DNA of 64,000 nt, from assembly GCF_000243135.2 (NCBI RefSeq), contig NC_019903.1:2394001-2458000 (forward strand), written 5' to 3'. Below the pieces are notes generated by a model. That model did no database searches, was not told the origin of the DNA, and was given only the letters and a program-made list of their open reading frames with translations. Source of the stretch: Desulfitobacterium dichloroeliminans LMG P-21439. GTDB lineage: Bacteria > Bacillota > Desulfitobacteriia > Desulfitobacteriales > Desulfitobacteriaceae. The position numbers were made by a program, and so were the translations under genes. Shown piece after piece: positions 9,191 through 16,664 of the stretch (positions within the stretch are counted from its first letter, which is position 1; the number at the start of each line of letters is the position of its first letter).

Positions 9191-9571
9191 TTAATCCACA
9201 TCTGCATTCTCCATCAGATCTCTACGCAGATTTACTGCATCCCTTAGATAAACAGGTTGGATTTCCTCCTGTGACAAAGGGCTTTCTACATGAAGCAAAA
9301 CGCGGATACATCGGGGTAGAGACCCTGGAACAGGGATTTCATTGAGGCAAAGCATCGGGACGCGATCCCAGCCCAGCTGACGAGCGAAAGCTGCAGGAAA
9401 TGCAGCATCTAAATCCTTTGTTAATGTGAAAATCGCACTAACAATATCCGCTGGGGCTAATGAATTCCGCCTTACTATTTCCTCTAGGAGCTCATGAGTT
9501 GCTTGACGTATTTGTTCTGCATCATTTTCTTGTATCGTTATTGCGCCACGTATACCACGCATACCGGCCAT
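9191..9571 (-). CDS. aroH: chorismate mutase, AroH type
   Basis: This enzyme rearranges chorismate to prephenate at the branch to phenylalanine and tyrosine. The 126-residue protein belongs to the trimeric AroH class known from B. subtilis. It opens with MRGIRGAITI and carries the active-site segments FTLTKDLDAAFPA and LCLNEIPVPGSLPRCIRVL, containing catalytic arginine, aspartate and cysteine positions of the family. An upstream in-frame ATG at 9580 lies too close to the AAAGGAG ribosome binding site. The ATG at 9571 has better spacing, and a third ATG at 9562 matches the family start. It lies about 15 bp after the hutP-like gene. Confidence 0.94.
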   Translation of the reverse strand: MAGMRGIRGAITIQENDAEQIRQATHELLEEIVRRNSLAPADIVSAIFTLTKDLDAAFPAAFARQLGWDRVPMLCLNEIPVPGSLPRCIRVLLHVESPLSQEEIQPVYLRDAVNLRRDLMENADVD

Positions 9572-9586
9572 ATTAATCATTCTCCT

Positions 9587-10033
9587 TTAAGCATTGGTTT
9601 CTCCGGGGACAGCTCTGTGCCCAAGTCCCACTGCTACCTCATCGAGATGCAATAGTCCTACTCCAAAGAAGACTGCTACCGATAGGTGTTCGTCTCTTCG
9701 AGCAATTCCAATTTTTCCGCCGATATTGAGACCCATGGCTTTCGGCATAATCTGACTTAGTGCTTCCCGAGTTGCGCCGGCTACAGCCCCTTCGTCCCCA
9801 TGAGTTTCTTTAATGACTCCTTCTCTTTTTGCAGAGACAATGGCTCTTTCTACGATTTTCTTAATAGCGGTAAGATATTCGCCACCATAATCCACTGCTA
9901 CTGTATGGATTCCATGCCGGCCGAATCCTTCCTTTAAGTGAGCTTCTTCTTCCCGGCTTTCTGTCATGGCCATGCGCAAAGCCGCCATAGCAATTTTCTT
10001 ACTCTCAGCTACCACTCTATTCATTCCTTTCAC
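9587..10033 (-). CDS. HutP family RNA-binding regulator (first gene of the aro operon)
   Basis: This 148-residue protein resembles HutP, the hexameric RNA-binding antiterminator of the B. subtilis histidine-utilisation operon. It matches in length and in the C-terminal beta segments (GKIGIARRDEHLSVAVFFGVG and HLDEVAVGLGHRAV). When aligned with B. subtilis HutP as I recall it, the positions of the three metal-coordinating histidines (73, 77 and 138) are occupied by Gly82, Gly86 and Leu130, so the L-histidine/Mg site appears to be lost. It begins at a GTG with an AGGGG site upstream and ends 15 bp before aroH. A leader with an intrinsic terminator and many UAG triplets precedes it. I infer that it controls this aromatic biosynthesis operon, perhaps in response to a ligand other than histidine. 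Confidence 0.8.
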   Translation of the reverse strand: MKGMNRVVAESKKIAMAALRMAMTESREEEAHLKEGFGRHGIHTVAVDYGGEYLTAIKKIVERAIVSAKREGVIKETHGDEGAVAGATREALSQIMPKAMGLNIGGKIGIARRDEHLSVAVFFGVGLLHLDEVAVGLGHRAVPGETNA

Positions 10034-10120
10034 AAAGGGGTCCCCTTGATTATCTTAACCCAACCTTAATAGTACTACACTAAGTGATTTCAGACATAGT
10101 ACATTCTCTAAAAAAGATAA

Positions 10121-10160
10121 TAAAAAAGACACCTACGGTGTCTAATCTCTAATTCACCGT
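10121..10160 (-). promoter_or_regulatory. leader terminator with overlapping antiterminator (aro operon attenuator)
   Basis: On the minus strand, arms AGACACC and GGTGTCT (10143-10127, loop GTA) are followed by six T residues, a compact intrinsic terminator placed between the promoter and the hutP-like gene. Just upstream, ACGGTG (10160-10155) can pair with CACCGT (10140-10135). That uses bases from the terminator stem and would prevent it forming. The loop of this antiterminator contains two UAG triplets spaced by four bases, and further UAGs occur throughout the leader. Confidence 0.65.
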
Positions 10161-10266
10161 CCTACCATCCTTCCTCTATGAAATTAAGGGACAAAAACAT
10201 CGAAGTGCCCAACCGTCCTACACTATGTATGCTCTACATAGAATATCTATCAAGATATTAAATTAT

Positions 10267-10295
10267 ATTATATGATGTATCAGATCAATTTTCAA
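10267..10295 (-). promoter_or_regulatory. sigma-A promoter of the hutP-aro operon
   Basis: TTGAAA and TATAAT hexamers separated by exactly 17 bp on the minus strand. Transcription should begin near 10260, giving a leader of about 227 nt before the hutP-like start codon. Confidence 0.8.
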
Positions 10296-10347
10296 TCCCT
10301 AATCATTAACTCAATCGAATAATCCGGACCTGCTACTTAAAGATGCA

Positions 10348-10386
10348 AAAGAAAAAGCAGGTCCAATCTTTCCAGACGACCTGCTT
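10348..10386 (-). terminator. terminator of nhaA
   Basis: Arms AAGCAGGTC and GACCTGCTT with a 14-nt loop, followed by a TTTTCTTTT tract on the minus strand, directly after the nhaA stop codon. Confidence 0.9.
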
Positions 10387-10409
10387 CAAACCACTGGGTG
10401 GTGACATCA

Positions 10410-11579
10410 TTAACTCTGAGTGTCTTTTACTTTCTTAATTCTTAGCATCTTACCTGCAATAATAGCAATAACTGCCGCAATTGCACTGAAAAGAGCTCCC
10501 ATCTTCGCTGCACCCTGCAGACCCGGATCGACAAAGGCCACACCTGAGACAAATAACGCAACAGTAAGTCCCATAGCCGCTATTACCCCTGCCACAAAGA
10601 GCTCTTTATACCCCATGCCTTTAGGAAATGGAAAGCCGATAGCTGTAGCCAAAGCTCCCATTAGGAATATCCCGATAGTTTTACCTCCTATGAGAGCGAT
10701 GAAAACGAGCCATGTGAGGGTACTGATTCCTGAGAACTCTACCCCTGCATTGGTTAATCCGAATAGCAGAAGACCGAAGTCTACGAAAATCTTCCACTCA
10801 TGCTCGAATGTCTTCAGAGTAGAATGATCCTTGGGGTCATCCTCAAATAAGCCAAACTCCTCTCTAGGAGCGTGAGGCAAGAAGGGAACGATGAATACCA
10901 GCGCAAGTGCTGGATGGACATGAGCTAGATAAAGCCCGGTCCAGCTCAACGCTCCCCCAAAGATGATATAGGGCCAGTAGCTCTGGACGTTTTTGCGTTT
11001 AAGTCCATAAGCGACAAGCATTCCCGCTAACGTAAGCAATAACCAAATTGGGGCTACAGGATTGGCTGGATCGGGGTAAAAGAAGGCAATAATCATAAGG
11101 CCGATTCCATCATCAACAATAGCTAAGAGTAGCAAGAAGGATACTGCAGCGTGATGAGACCCAAACACAATCCTTGCCACCAGCCATGCTAAGGCTATAT
11201 CGGTGGCTGTAGGTATACCCCATCCTTTAGCAAATTCAGGGCTACCTATAAGTGCATTTAGGCCAATAAATACCAGCGCCGGGCCTAATACTCCACCTAC
11301 AGTAGCCATTAATGGGTTAATAGCTCTTTTAATTGGATTTAGACTACCTCCAGGCAGCAGGCTCTGGGTAATCTCAATCGCAGCCATAGCAAAAAAGAAC
11401 ACCATAAAGATATCATTAACAAAGAAATGAAGGGATATTTTCCCGATAATTTCATTGTGCACAAAATGGTGGTAATTCTCCGGGGCCAAATTAGCCCAGA
11501 CAAGTGCGATAAAAACACCTAGAATTAATGGTATTGAAAACTCTTGCAAGAAATTAATGGTCTTTTTCTGCGTACTCAT
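10410..11579 (-). CDS. nhaA: Na+/H+ antiporter NhaA
   Basis: NhaA exchanges protons for sodium or lithium across the cytoplasmic membrane and helps control pH and sodium stress. The 389-residue protein has about eleven hydrophobic helices. The paired ion-binding aspartates are visible in LLLAIVDDGIGLMI near residue 155, with the preceding PTATDIALAWLVA unwound-helix motif near 123. It starts at ATG 11579 behind GGGGGAG. The gene has its own terminator and a 250-nt leader that contains a c-di-GMP-I riboswitch and a terminator, so expression is probably set by the second messenger c-di-GMP. Confidence 0.93.
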   Translation of the reverse strand: MSTQKKTINFLQEFSIPLILGVFIALVWANLAPENYHHFVHNEIIGKISLHFFVNDIFMVFFFAMAAIEITQSLLPGGSLNPIKRAINPLMATVGGVLGPALVFIGLNALIGSPEFAKGWGIPTATDIALAWLVARIVFGSHHAAVSFLLLLAIVDDGIGLMIIAFFYPDPANPVAPIWLLLTLAGMLVAYGLKRKNVQSYWPYIIFGGALSWTGLYLAHVHPALALVFIVPFLPHAPREEFGLFEDDPKDHSTLKTFEHEWKIFVDFGLLLFGLTNAGVEFSGISTLTWLVFIALIGGKTIGIFLMGALATAIGFPFPKGMGYKELFVAGVIAAMGLTVALFVSGVAFVDPGLQGAAKMGALFSAIAAVIAIIAGKMLRIKKVKDTQS

Positions 11580-11668
11580 CAAATCTCCCCCTCAAATGTT
11601 AATAGTATGGAAAATAATCCACGGACTCATACAGTCGTTTTTCTACAGCCTCCCTTCAAAAAAGACAC

Positions 11669-11700
11669 AAAAAAAGAGTAGTCCAAAAAGGAACCACTCT
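11669..11700 (-). terminator. riboswitch expression-platform terminator upstream of nhaA
   Basis: Arms AGAGTGGTTCC and GGACTACTCT around a T-rich loop are followed by seven T residues on the minus strand. The hairpin starts 17 nt after the riboswitch aptamer and ends about 90 bp before nhaA, the expected place for a switchable terminator. Confidence 0.75.
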
Positions 11701-11716
11701 CCCCTAAGAAGTTCTT

Positions 11717-11816
11717 AAACACTTGTAGCCTGGCGATCCTAGTCTGTCGACCTTAGATCCATAGCTTTAGCGTCCTGTGCTTTCGCAAAGTTTGCCCCAA
11801 CCATTATAAGATGTTT
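11717..11816 (-). ncRNA. c-di-GMP-I (GEMM-I) riboswitch aptamer
   Basis: On the minus strand the conserved core of the GEMM-I class is visible in order: GGGGCAAAC, then CGAAAG, then AGGACGC-AAAGC, then the CTAAGG joint, then AGGATCGCCAGGCTAC. The spacing matches the V. cholerae Vc2 aptamer. The flanks can close the P1 stem (AAACATCTT with AAGTGTTT). One extra base (GCTAAAGC instead of GCAAAGC) is a variation from the usual core. The class binds cyclic di-GMP; here it would control the downstream nhaA through the adjoining terminator. Confidence 0.85.
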
Positions 11817-11835
11817 AATTATCGTAATTTACCCG

Positions 11836-11865
11836 AGTATAGCACAAAGAAACTACTGTAGGCAA
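11836..11865 (-). promoter_or_regulatory. candidate sigma-A promoter of the nhaA leader
   Basis: TTGCCT and TATACT separated by 18 bp on the minus strand, placing the transcription start about a dozen bases before riboswitch stem P1. Confidence 0.5.
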
Positions 11866-11931
11866 CAAAATTCAACATATTTTATCATTAAATTTTCAAC
11901 CCACAGCTATGCACATTAACCTACTCATACT

Positions 11932-12501
11932 TTAGCGCCCAACTCTTAAAGTTTGGATATTCCTTTCTACGATAACGACCTGATTCAATCGTGGATCAAC
12001 AAACTCTGGAGCTTTCTGTATGACCTGCACCCGAACAATGGCTGACACATTGGTTCCATCTAATTGTAGTGTTCCTGTTTGAGCAGAGATCGCCAATTCT
12101 CCCCGTGCTAATGTTCCTAGTACTTTTCCATTTTGAATCACACGAACCGGTGCCGCTGGAACGGCTTTGAGAGTTATTTGCGATGTGTGAGGAACTGTTT
12201 CCAGTATCAAGTCCGGTGTTATCGTACTTGATACCGGGGTACTGCTTATGGAGGGTGCCTCTACATCTTGAGCTATTGAAATGTAATAATCAACGGGATC
12301 CTTTGCCAACCCTAGTCCCATCTGAACCACAACCAAGAGCACCGTCAAGAGCACCACTGCACGAACAATAACCTGTTCTAACTTCTGAAAACCAAAGGAA
12401 GAACTTTTTCTAGAGCCTATGTTACTCGACACTCTCCCCCAAGAGCGGGTATTGATTCTTCCACGTTTCTTATTCCTGCTAAAAAAACTCAAACGACGCA
12501 T
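11932..12501 (-). CDS. hypothetical single-pass membrane protein with serine-rich linker
   Basis: I do not recognise this 189-residue protein. Residues 1-45 are strongly basic (many Arg and Lys), followed by one membrane segment (VVLLTVLLVVVQMGLGL, about 52-68). A Ser/Pro/Thr-rich linker leads to a C-terminal beta-rich domain ending in VVIVERNIQTLRVGR. The layout suggests a cytoplasmic basic tail and an extracellular domain, possibly cell-envelope or sporulation related. It lies downstream of the FAD oxidoreductase on the same strand with a 170-bp gap, and upstream of the nhaA leader. Confidence 0.7.
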   Translation of the reverse strand: MRRLSFFSRNKKRGRINTRSWGRVSSNIGSRKSSSFGFQKLEQVIVRAVVLLTVLLVVVQMGLGLAKDPVDYYISIAQDVEAPSISSTPVSSTITPDLILETVPHTSQITLKAVPAAPVRVIQNGKVLGTLARGELAISAQTGTLQLDGTNVSAIVRVQVIQKAPEFVDPRLNQVVIVERNIQTLRVGR

Positions 12502-12674
12502 AACTTCACCTCTTCACTAGTGTATGCGTCGAACATTGAACTAAGACATGATATAACAACTCGTTTATTCTATAAAAATAGCGTGGAGACACTGTTTCCT
12601 TTAGATTTCACTCATCCCTGAATACGAATTCGCTGTTCGCCGTTATTCACCGTGAATGTTGCGCACTGTGAATG

Positions 12675-13940
12675 TTATGCATTCTGATAGGTCAAAACAT
12701 ATTCACCCGCTGCTCGCCCGGCTCGATAGCCCATGGCAAAAGCAGCTTGCAGGTTGTATCCTCCAGTCACTCCATCCACATCCACCACTTCTCCAGCCCA
12801 AAAAATTCCCTGAACTTTCTTTGAAGCCATTGTTTTTGGGTCGATCTCCTTAACATCCACTCCCCCAGCTGTTACGATTGCTGCGGCTAAGGGCAAAGTT
12901 TCCGTAATAGTTAAAGGGAGTACTTGCAATAACTGCACCAGGCGCTTTCTTTCCTCACGACTAATACTATTAACCGCTCGTTCGGGAGGAATTTCAGACA
13001 ACTGAATGATCACAGGAATCAAACTCTTGGGGAGCATTTCATCTAAGGAATTCTTGAACTGCTTATTTAAAAACTTTTTGAAATCTCGTTGGACCCTCTG
13101 ATCCAGCTGCTCCGAAGTCAGTGCCGGTTTGAGGTTAATTGTTAATTGAACTTTATTTCCTTTGGCTAAGGCCTCCCCCGCCCAACGGCTTAGAGTAAGA
13201 ATGATAGGACCGGACACCCCAAAATGAGTAAAGAGCATTTCGCCAAATTCTGTCTTTTGCTTTTTCTCTCCATACCATAAGGATGCTTCCACATTCCTTA
13301 GGGCAAGTCCTTGAACTTGCGTCACCCAGTCTTCATAAGTCCTCATCGGAACAAGCGATGGTCTTGGTGTGATAACCTTGTGTCCTAGTTTTCGAGCCAT
13401 TCGATACCCGTCTCCATTGGAGCCAGTCGCCGGATAGGATCCTCCCCCAGTGCAGATGATTACGGACTTTCCTTCAATAATCTTTCCATTGCTTAAACGA
13501 ACCCCGCGGACTTCGCCTTCTTGAAGGAGAACCTCCTCTACCGTCTGTTCAGTTGCCAGTTCCACTCCAGCGTCCATGATGTATTTAAGTAGGGCTTCGA
13601 CAATTTGCTCCGCATCATCGGAAAGAGGAAAAACCCGCCCTCCCCGCTCTACCTTGGTCTCAACACCATAATACGCAAAAAATTCGCGGAGTCTAACGTT
13701 ATCAAATTCTCGTAAAATCCCATGCAGAAAACGACCATTACCAGGATAATTTTCAATAACATTTCCCATATTCTCTGCATTGGTTAGATTACAACGGCCC
13801 TTCCCAGAAATAGCAATTTTTCTTCCGGGACGGCCCTTCTTTTCCAGCACTATAACCTCGGCCCCAGCCAATGCTGCTTGTCCAGCAGCCATGAGGCCTG
13901 CAGCCCCAGCACCAATCACAATAACCCGTTCTTTTTTCAT
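12675..13940 (-). CDS. FAD-dependent oxidoreductase of the HI0933/YhiN (BaiN/RdsA) family
   Basis: This flavoprotein belongs to a widespread family annotated as BaiN-like or aminoacetone-oxidase-like; its physiological substrate is mostly unknown. The N-terminus has the FAD-binding GxGxxG motif in VIVIGAGAAGLMAAG and the family motif GRKIAISGKGRCNLTN near residue 40. The C-terminus carries TAGGVDVKEID and the FAD-binding GEVVDVDGVTGGYNLQ-type segment. I start it at ATG 13940 (MKKERVIVIG) because an AAAGGATG site precedes it; the longer frame adds eight residues without such a site. The gene neighbours cmk/aroA clusters in other clostridia. Confidence 0.9.
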   Translation of the reverse strand: MKKERVIVIGAGAAGLMAAGQAALAGAEVIVLEKKGRPGRKIAISGKGRCNLTNAENMGNVIENYPGNGRFLHGILREFDNVRLREFFAYYGVETKVERGGRVFPLSDDAEQIVEALLKYIMDAGVELATEQTVEEVLLQEGEVRGVRLSNGKIIEGKSVIICTGGGSYPATGSNGDGYRMARKLGHKVITPRPSLVPMRTYEDWVTQVQGLALRNVEASLWYGEKKQKTEFGEMLFTHFGVSGPIILTLSRWAGEALAKGNKVQLTINLKPALTSEQLDQRVQRDFKKFLNKQFKNSLDEMLPKSLIPVIIQLSEIPPERAVNSISREERKRLVQLLQVLPLTITETLPLAAAIVTAGGVDVKEIDPKTMASKKVQGIFWAGEVVDVDGVTGGYNLQAAFAMGYRAGRAAGEYVLTYQNA

Positions 13941-14106
13941 ACTACATCCTTTCTCGAATCGCAATGACCTTATTCTAACATAACTTTTCCTAGATTATAA
14001 ATCCAACTAGAACATCTCGGCTTGTAAATGTTCCTTGTCAAACCTTTTGTGATTATCATCATCTTATGCTATATTTGACTTAGTTTAAGCTTTAGGAGGA
14101 AACACC

Positions 14107-14415
14107 ATGGAATTAGATGAAAAAACGACATTGTTGGTAAAGATTTCTGCCGCAGCTGCAACAAATGCTCTTGCTAGCCTGCGATCTTCTATGACAGACG
14201 CTAAAGCCTTAGGGGTACCCCATGAGATACTGCGCCAAACCGTTGAGCTAGCCTTAGAAATTCAACAACAACCTTATTCTCATACTCAGCATTTAACAGA
14301 TCAACTTCTGAGAGAACCCGTTAAGAAAAAAACCGCAAGAGAAGACGGAGCCACACCTTCCTTACACGTTAATGGACCGAGCTGTGGGTGCGGTCACCAT
14401 CACCATAACAATTAG
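14107..14415 (+). CDS. AhpD/carboxymuconolactone decarboxylase-like protein lacking the CxxC motif
   Basis: Residues 1-65 follow the pattern of small AhpD-like helical proteins (LDEKTTLLVKISAAAATNALASL followed by a helix with GVPHEILRQTVELALEI). In true AhpD-type proteins the segment after the first helix carries a redox CxxC; here it reads NALAS, so both cysteines are gone. The C-terminal tail is a separate low-complexity segment with CGCGHHHHNN, a likely metal-binding patch. It is preceded by an AGGAGG ribosome binding site and followed by a hairpin. Peroxidase-type redox activity is unlikely; a metal-binding or structural role is possible. The family call is from pattern alone. Confidence 0.65.
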   Translation: MELDEKTTLLVKISAAAATNALASLRSSMTDAKALGVPHEILRQTVELALEIQQQPYSHTQHLTDQLLREPVKKKTAREDGATPSLHVNGPSCGCGHHHHNN

Positions 14416-14439
14416 TCCAGTTTGTAGAAAAACTCAAGA

Positions 14440-14467
14440 AAAACACGGCCGTCAACCGTGCTTTTCT
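14440..14467 (+). terminator. terminator after the AhpD-like gene
   Basis: A short stem CACGG/CCGTG extended by AAAA/TTTT, with a CTTTTCTGTTT tail on the plus strand. Confidence 0.6.
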
Positions 14468-14617
14468 GTTTAGTTAGTTGAAATCTTTCAACGAATTTGT
14501 TGAGTTAATGATAGCGAGTGATGACAACCGCTCTAAATTCTCGTATAATCTAAAAGATATTATCAGTAAAATTAATAATCTTGCGATAATTCCTAGTAAC
14601 GGAAGGAGATAGCAGAA

Positions 14618-14998
14618 ATGTTCTGTCGCGAATGTGGTTCAGAAATCAGAAAAAATGTTAAGTTCTGTCCAAAATGCGAAGTCACACCACTCAGTGGAAC
14701 CAAGCATTGTCAAGCCTGTGGTGCAACTACTAAATCAAAACAAAATCTTTGCAAGAAATGCGGTGCTCAGCTTATTAAGAAAGAGGCTGTCTCGAAGGAG
14801 GATGCACCAAAAGCAGCCAAATTAGCTTCACTTTTTATGCCTGTTGTTGGTCTCGTACTCTTTTTTGTTTGGCATAAAAAGAAGCCTCAATTGGCTGATT
14901 CAGTTTGCAATTGGTCGATACTCGGGCTTATAGGCGGAATGATTCTTTATGCTATTGGCTTAGCATCGGGAGTATTTGGTTCGCTATTTGGTTTTTGA
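14618..14998 (+). CDS. zinc-ribbon membrane protein
   Basis: The N-terminal half holds three or four CxxC pairs (CRECG, CPKCE, CQACG, CKKCG) that form tandem zinc ribbons. The C-terminal half has two hydrophobic segments (near residues 70-83 and 103-124) separated by a basic loop. Such zinc-ribbon plus membrane proteins are common in Firmicutes and have no assigned function. It starts at ATG 14618 behind a GGAAGGAG site and is followed 40 bp later by another small membrane protein gene on the same strand. Confidence 0.75.
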   Translation: MFCRECGSEIRKNVKFCPKCEVTPLSGTKHCQACGATTKSKQNLCKKCGAQLIKKEAVSKEDAPKAAKLASLFMPVVGLVLFFVWHKKKPQLADSVCNWSILGLIGGMILYAIGLASGVFGSLFGF

Positions 14999-15040
14999 CA
15001 CTAGAAAAATTCGTTTAAGAGTAGTATTTAGGTGATTATT

Positions 15041-15400
15041 ATGAGAGTTGGAAAAGCACTAAATTATTTATTTCTATGTCACCAGTTACCAGAAAGGTCT
15101 TTCTTTTTTAGAGGCCATCAATTTCCCATCTGTGCAAGATGTACCGGAATATTATTTGGATATATAATCGGGGGATTAATTGCTTTAAAATATCATCATA
15201 TTCCATTTGTAGTTTTAATCCTCTTGCTTGCTCCATTAGGAATTGATGGAGGCGCTCAATACTTGGGTTTTTGGAAAAGCACTAATCGCCGTAGATTATT
15301 TACTGGAATCGCAGCAGGAATAGCCGCTGATTTTTTACTAGCTAAAATACTTTTGATTGGCATTAATCATGGAAAGCTCTTATATCATTATGTCATGTAA
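15041..15400 (+). CDS. DUF2085 family membrane protein
   Basis: This short membrane protein carries the DUF2085 signature: a CHQLPERSFFFRGHQFPICARCTGI segment with conserved Cys and His residues, followed by hydrophobic helices with a GIDGGAQYLGFW loop. The function is unknown; the Cys/His pattern suggests metal or redox chemistry near the membrane surface. I place the start at ATG 15041, six bases after AGGTG, rather than at the GTG at 15032. It probably forms a unit with the zinc-ribbon gene and converges on the polyferredoxin gene. Confidence 0.75.
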   Translation: MRVGKALNYLFLCHQLPERSFFFRGHQFPICARCTGILFGYIIGGLIALKYHHIPFVVLILLLAPLGIDGGAQYLGFWKSTNRRRLFTGIAAGIAADFLLAKILLIGINHGKLLYHYVM

Positions 15401-15417
15401 TCTCCACCTACCCCATT

Positions 15418-16461
15418 TCAAGTAGAAAAAATACTATCACTTTTAGAGGAAGCACAAGCAATGCACAAGGGCGGTTCAGCGTTATCAAACACCTGCTTCC
15501 CACAACGAACACAATGTTTAGGGCTACCTTTATGGAGAAGTATTTTCCCCGTGAAGTGACGATGAGATAATTGCTTTTTAGCAAAACCCAAAGCCTTAGG
15601 GTTACAAATGTTGACGCAGCGTTGACAGCGCACACATTTATATGGCTCGTAGATTAGAGAAAGCTCATCCCCATCTTCTTTTTTCGTTAGGGCAGCTTGA
15701 GGGCAGATAGCTACACAGACTCCACAGCTCGTACAACCGTCCCTCACTTGTAAAGCCGGCAGAGGAATCTTGTCCTGTGAACAGGCTGCCATCTGCCTAA
15801 CCAACAATTCACGAGTTCTGGGGATGAGGTATGCTTCATCGGCTGTTAAACCGGGTAAAATATCTTCAAGCTTCTCCCAGCCTTTTTCTCTCCAGCCTTT
15901 TTTCTCTACCGATTGTGTTTTAGGAAGGGATGCTTGACTTACCTTCCCCGATGCAGTTGCGTCTTCAACCGGCTGGTCATGGCTGACTTTGATCATTACC
16001 TGTGGGTGATCTGGCCAATCTTCGTGAATCTCTTTAAATATTTTAACACTTAAGGCACAGGCCTTCTTATCCGGACATTCGACACATTTACCCGTATGAA
16101 TTGTAATCTTTCTTTCTTTCGCAAGATGCAATAAGGTTAGCCACAAATCATGATCAATAGCCCCTAAACAAGATATCTCAAACCCTAAGGACGCAGCTTG
16201 CGGACAATTTAAAATAATATCTCCCTGGGTTCCTTCGATGTATTGATGGAAAAGGTCAGTATATCGATCCACAATGCCATCACTGGGACAGACAGCCATA
16301 CAGGCTCCACATTCAGTACATCTTTTGCTATCGATTTCCCGATACTCGGATATGGCTTGATGAGGGCAGGCATCAATACACAAGCGGCAAGGCTTTGCAT
16401 AGGGTCTTTTTGTATTTAAGCAGTTTTTATGGTGATACACCATTTGACATGTGTTTAACAT
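15418..16461 (-). CDS. polyferredoxin-type 4Fe-4S protein
   Basis: This 347-residue soluble protein has multiple cysteine clusters. CRLCIDACP and CTECGACMAVCP lie in the first 60 residues. A CVECPDKKAC group sits near 124. CTSCGVCVAICP and CVRCQRCVNICNP form a second ferredoxin pair near 240-285. A CVRCGK ... CIAC zinc-ribbon-like end closes the chain. At least four [4Fe-4S] clusters are likely. Proteins of this kind pass electrons between dehydrogenases and reductases in anaerobes; no partner enzyme is adjacent, so the role is open. A polar linker (about 155-195) separates the two halves. Confidence 0.8.
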   Translation of the reverse strand: MLNTCQMVYHHKNCLNTKRPYAKPCRLCIDACPHQAISEYREIDSKRCTECGACMAVCPSDGIVDRYTDLFHQYIEGTQGDIILNCPQAASLGFEISCLGAIDHDLWLTLLHLAKERKITIHTGKCVECPDKKACALSVKIFKEIHEDWPDHPQVMIKVSHDQPVEDATASGKVSQASLPKTQSVEKKGWREKGWEKLEDILPGLTADEAYLIPRTRELLVRQMAACSQDKIPLPALQVRDGCTSCGVCVAICPQAALTKKEDGDELSLIYEPYKCVRCQRCVNICNPKALGFAKKQLSHRHFTGKILLHKGSPKHCVRCGKQVFDNAEPPLCIACASSKSDSIFST

Positions 16462-16576
16462 AGCTTACACCTCTTTGAGTTGCATAATATTCAATATGAC
16501 ACTAATCATAGATAGCGCTAAACCTTAGTTCGATCAATAATTATAAGCTTTATTATTTAGTATAAACTTTTTCATG

Positions 16577-16621
16577 AAAAAAAGGAAGGACAGAGCATCG
16601 ATGCCCTGTCCTTCCTTTTTT
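16577..16621. terminator. strong bidirectional terminator
   Basis: Fifteen-base arms (AAAAAGGAAGGACAG and complement) with a 12-nt loop and A/T runs on both sides. On the minus strand it follows the first FadR-type regulator gene. Confidence 0.9.
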
Positions 16622-16664
16622 GACTTGCCGATAACTGGAATTCTCCAGCAGATTGGCCATGGTG

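Noticed and set aside
10034-10260. T-box or trp-attenuator leader peptide in the aro leader
   Set aside because: No T-box core and no short ORF with clustered aromatic codons was seen; the terminator/antiterminator plus UAG pattern fits HutP-type control better.
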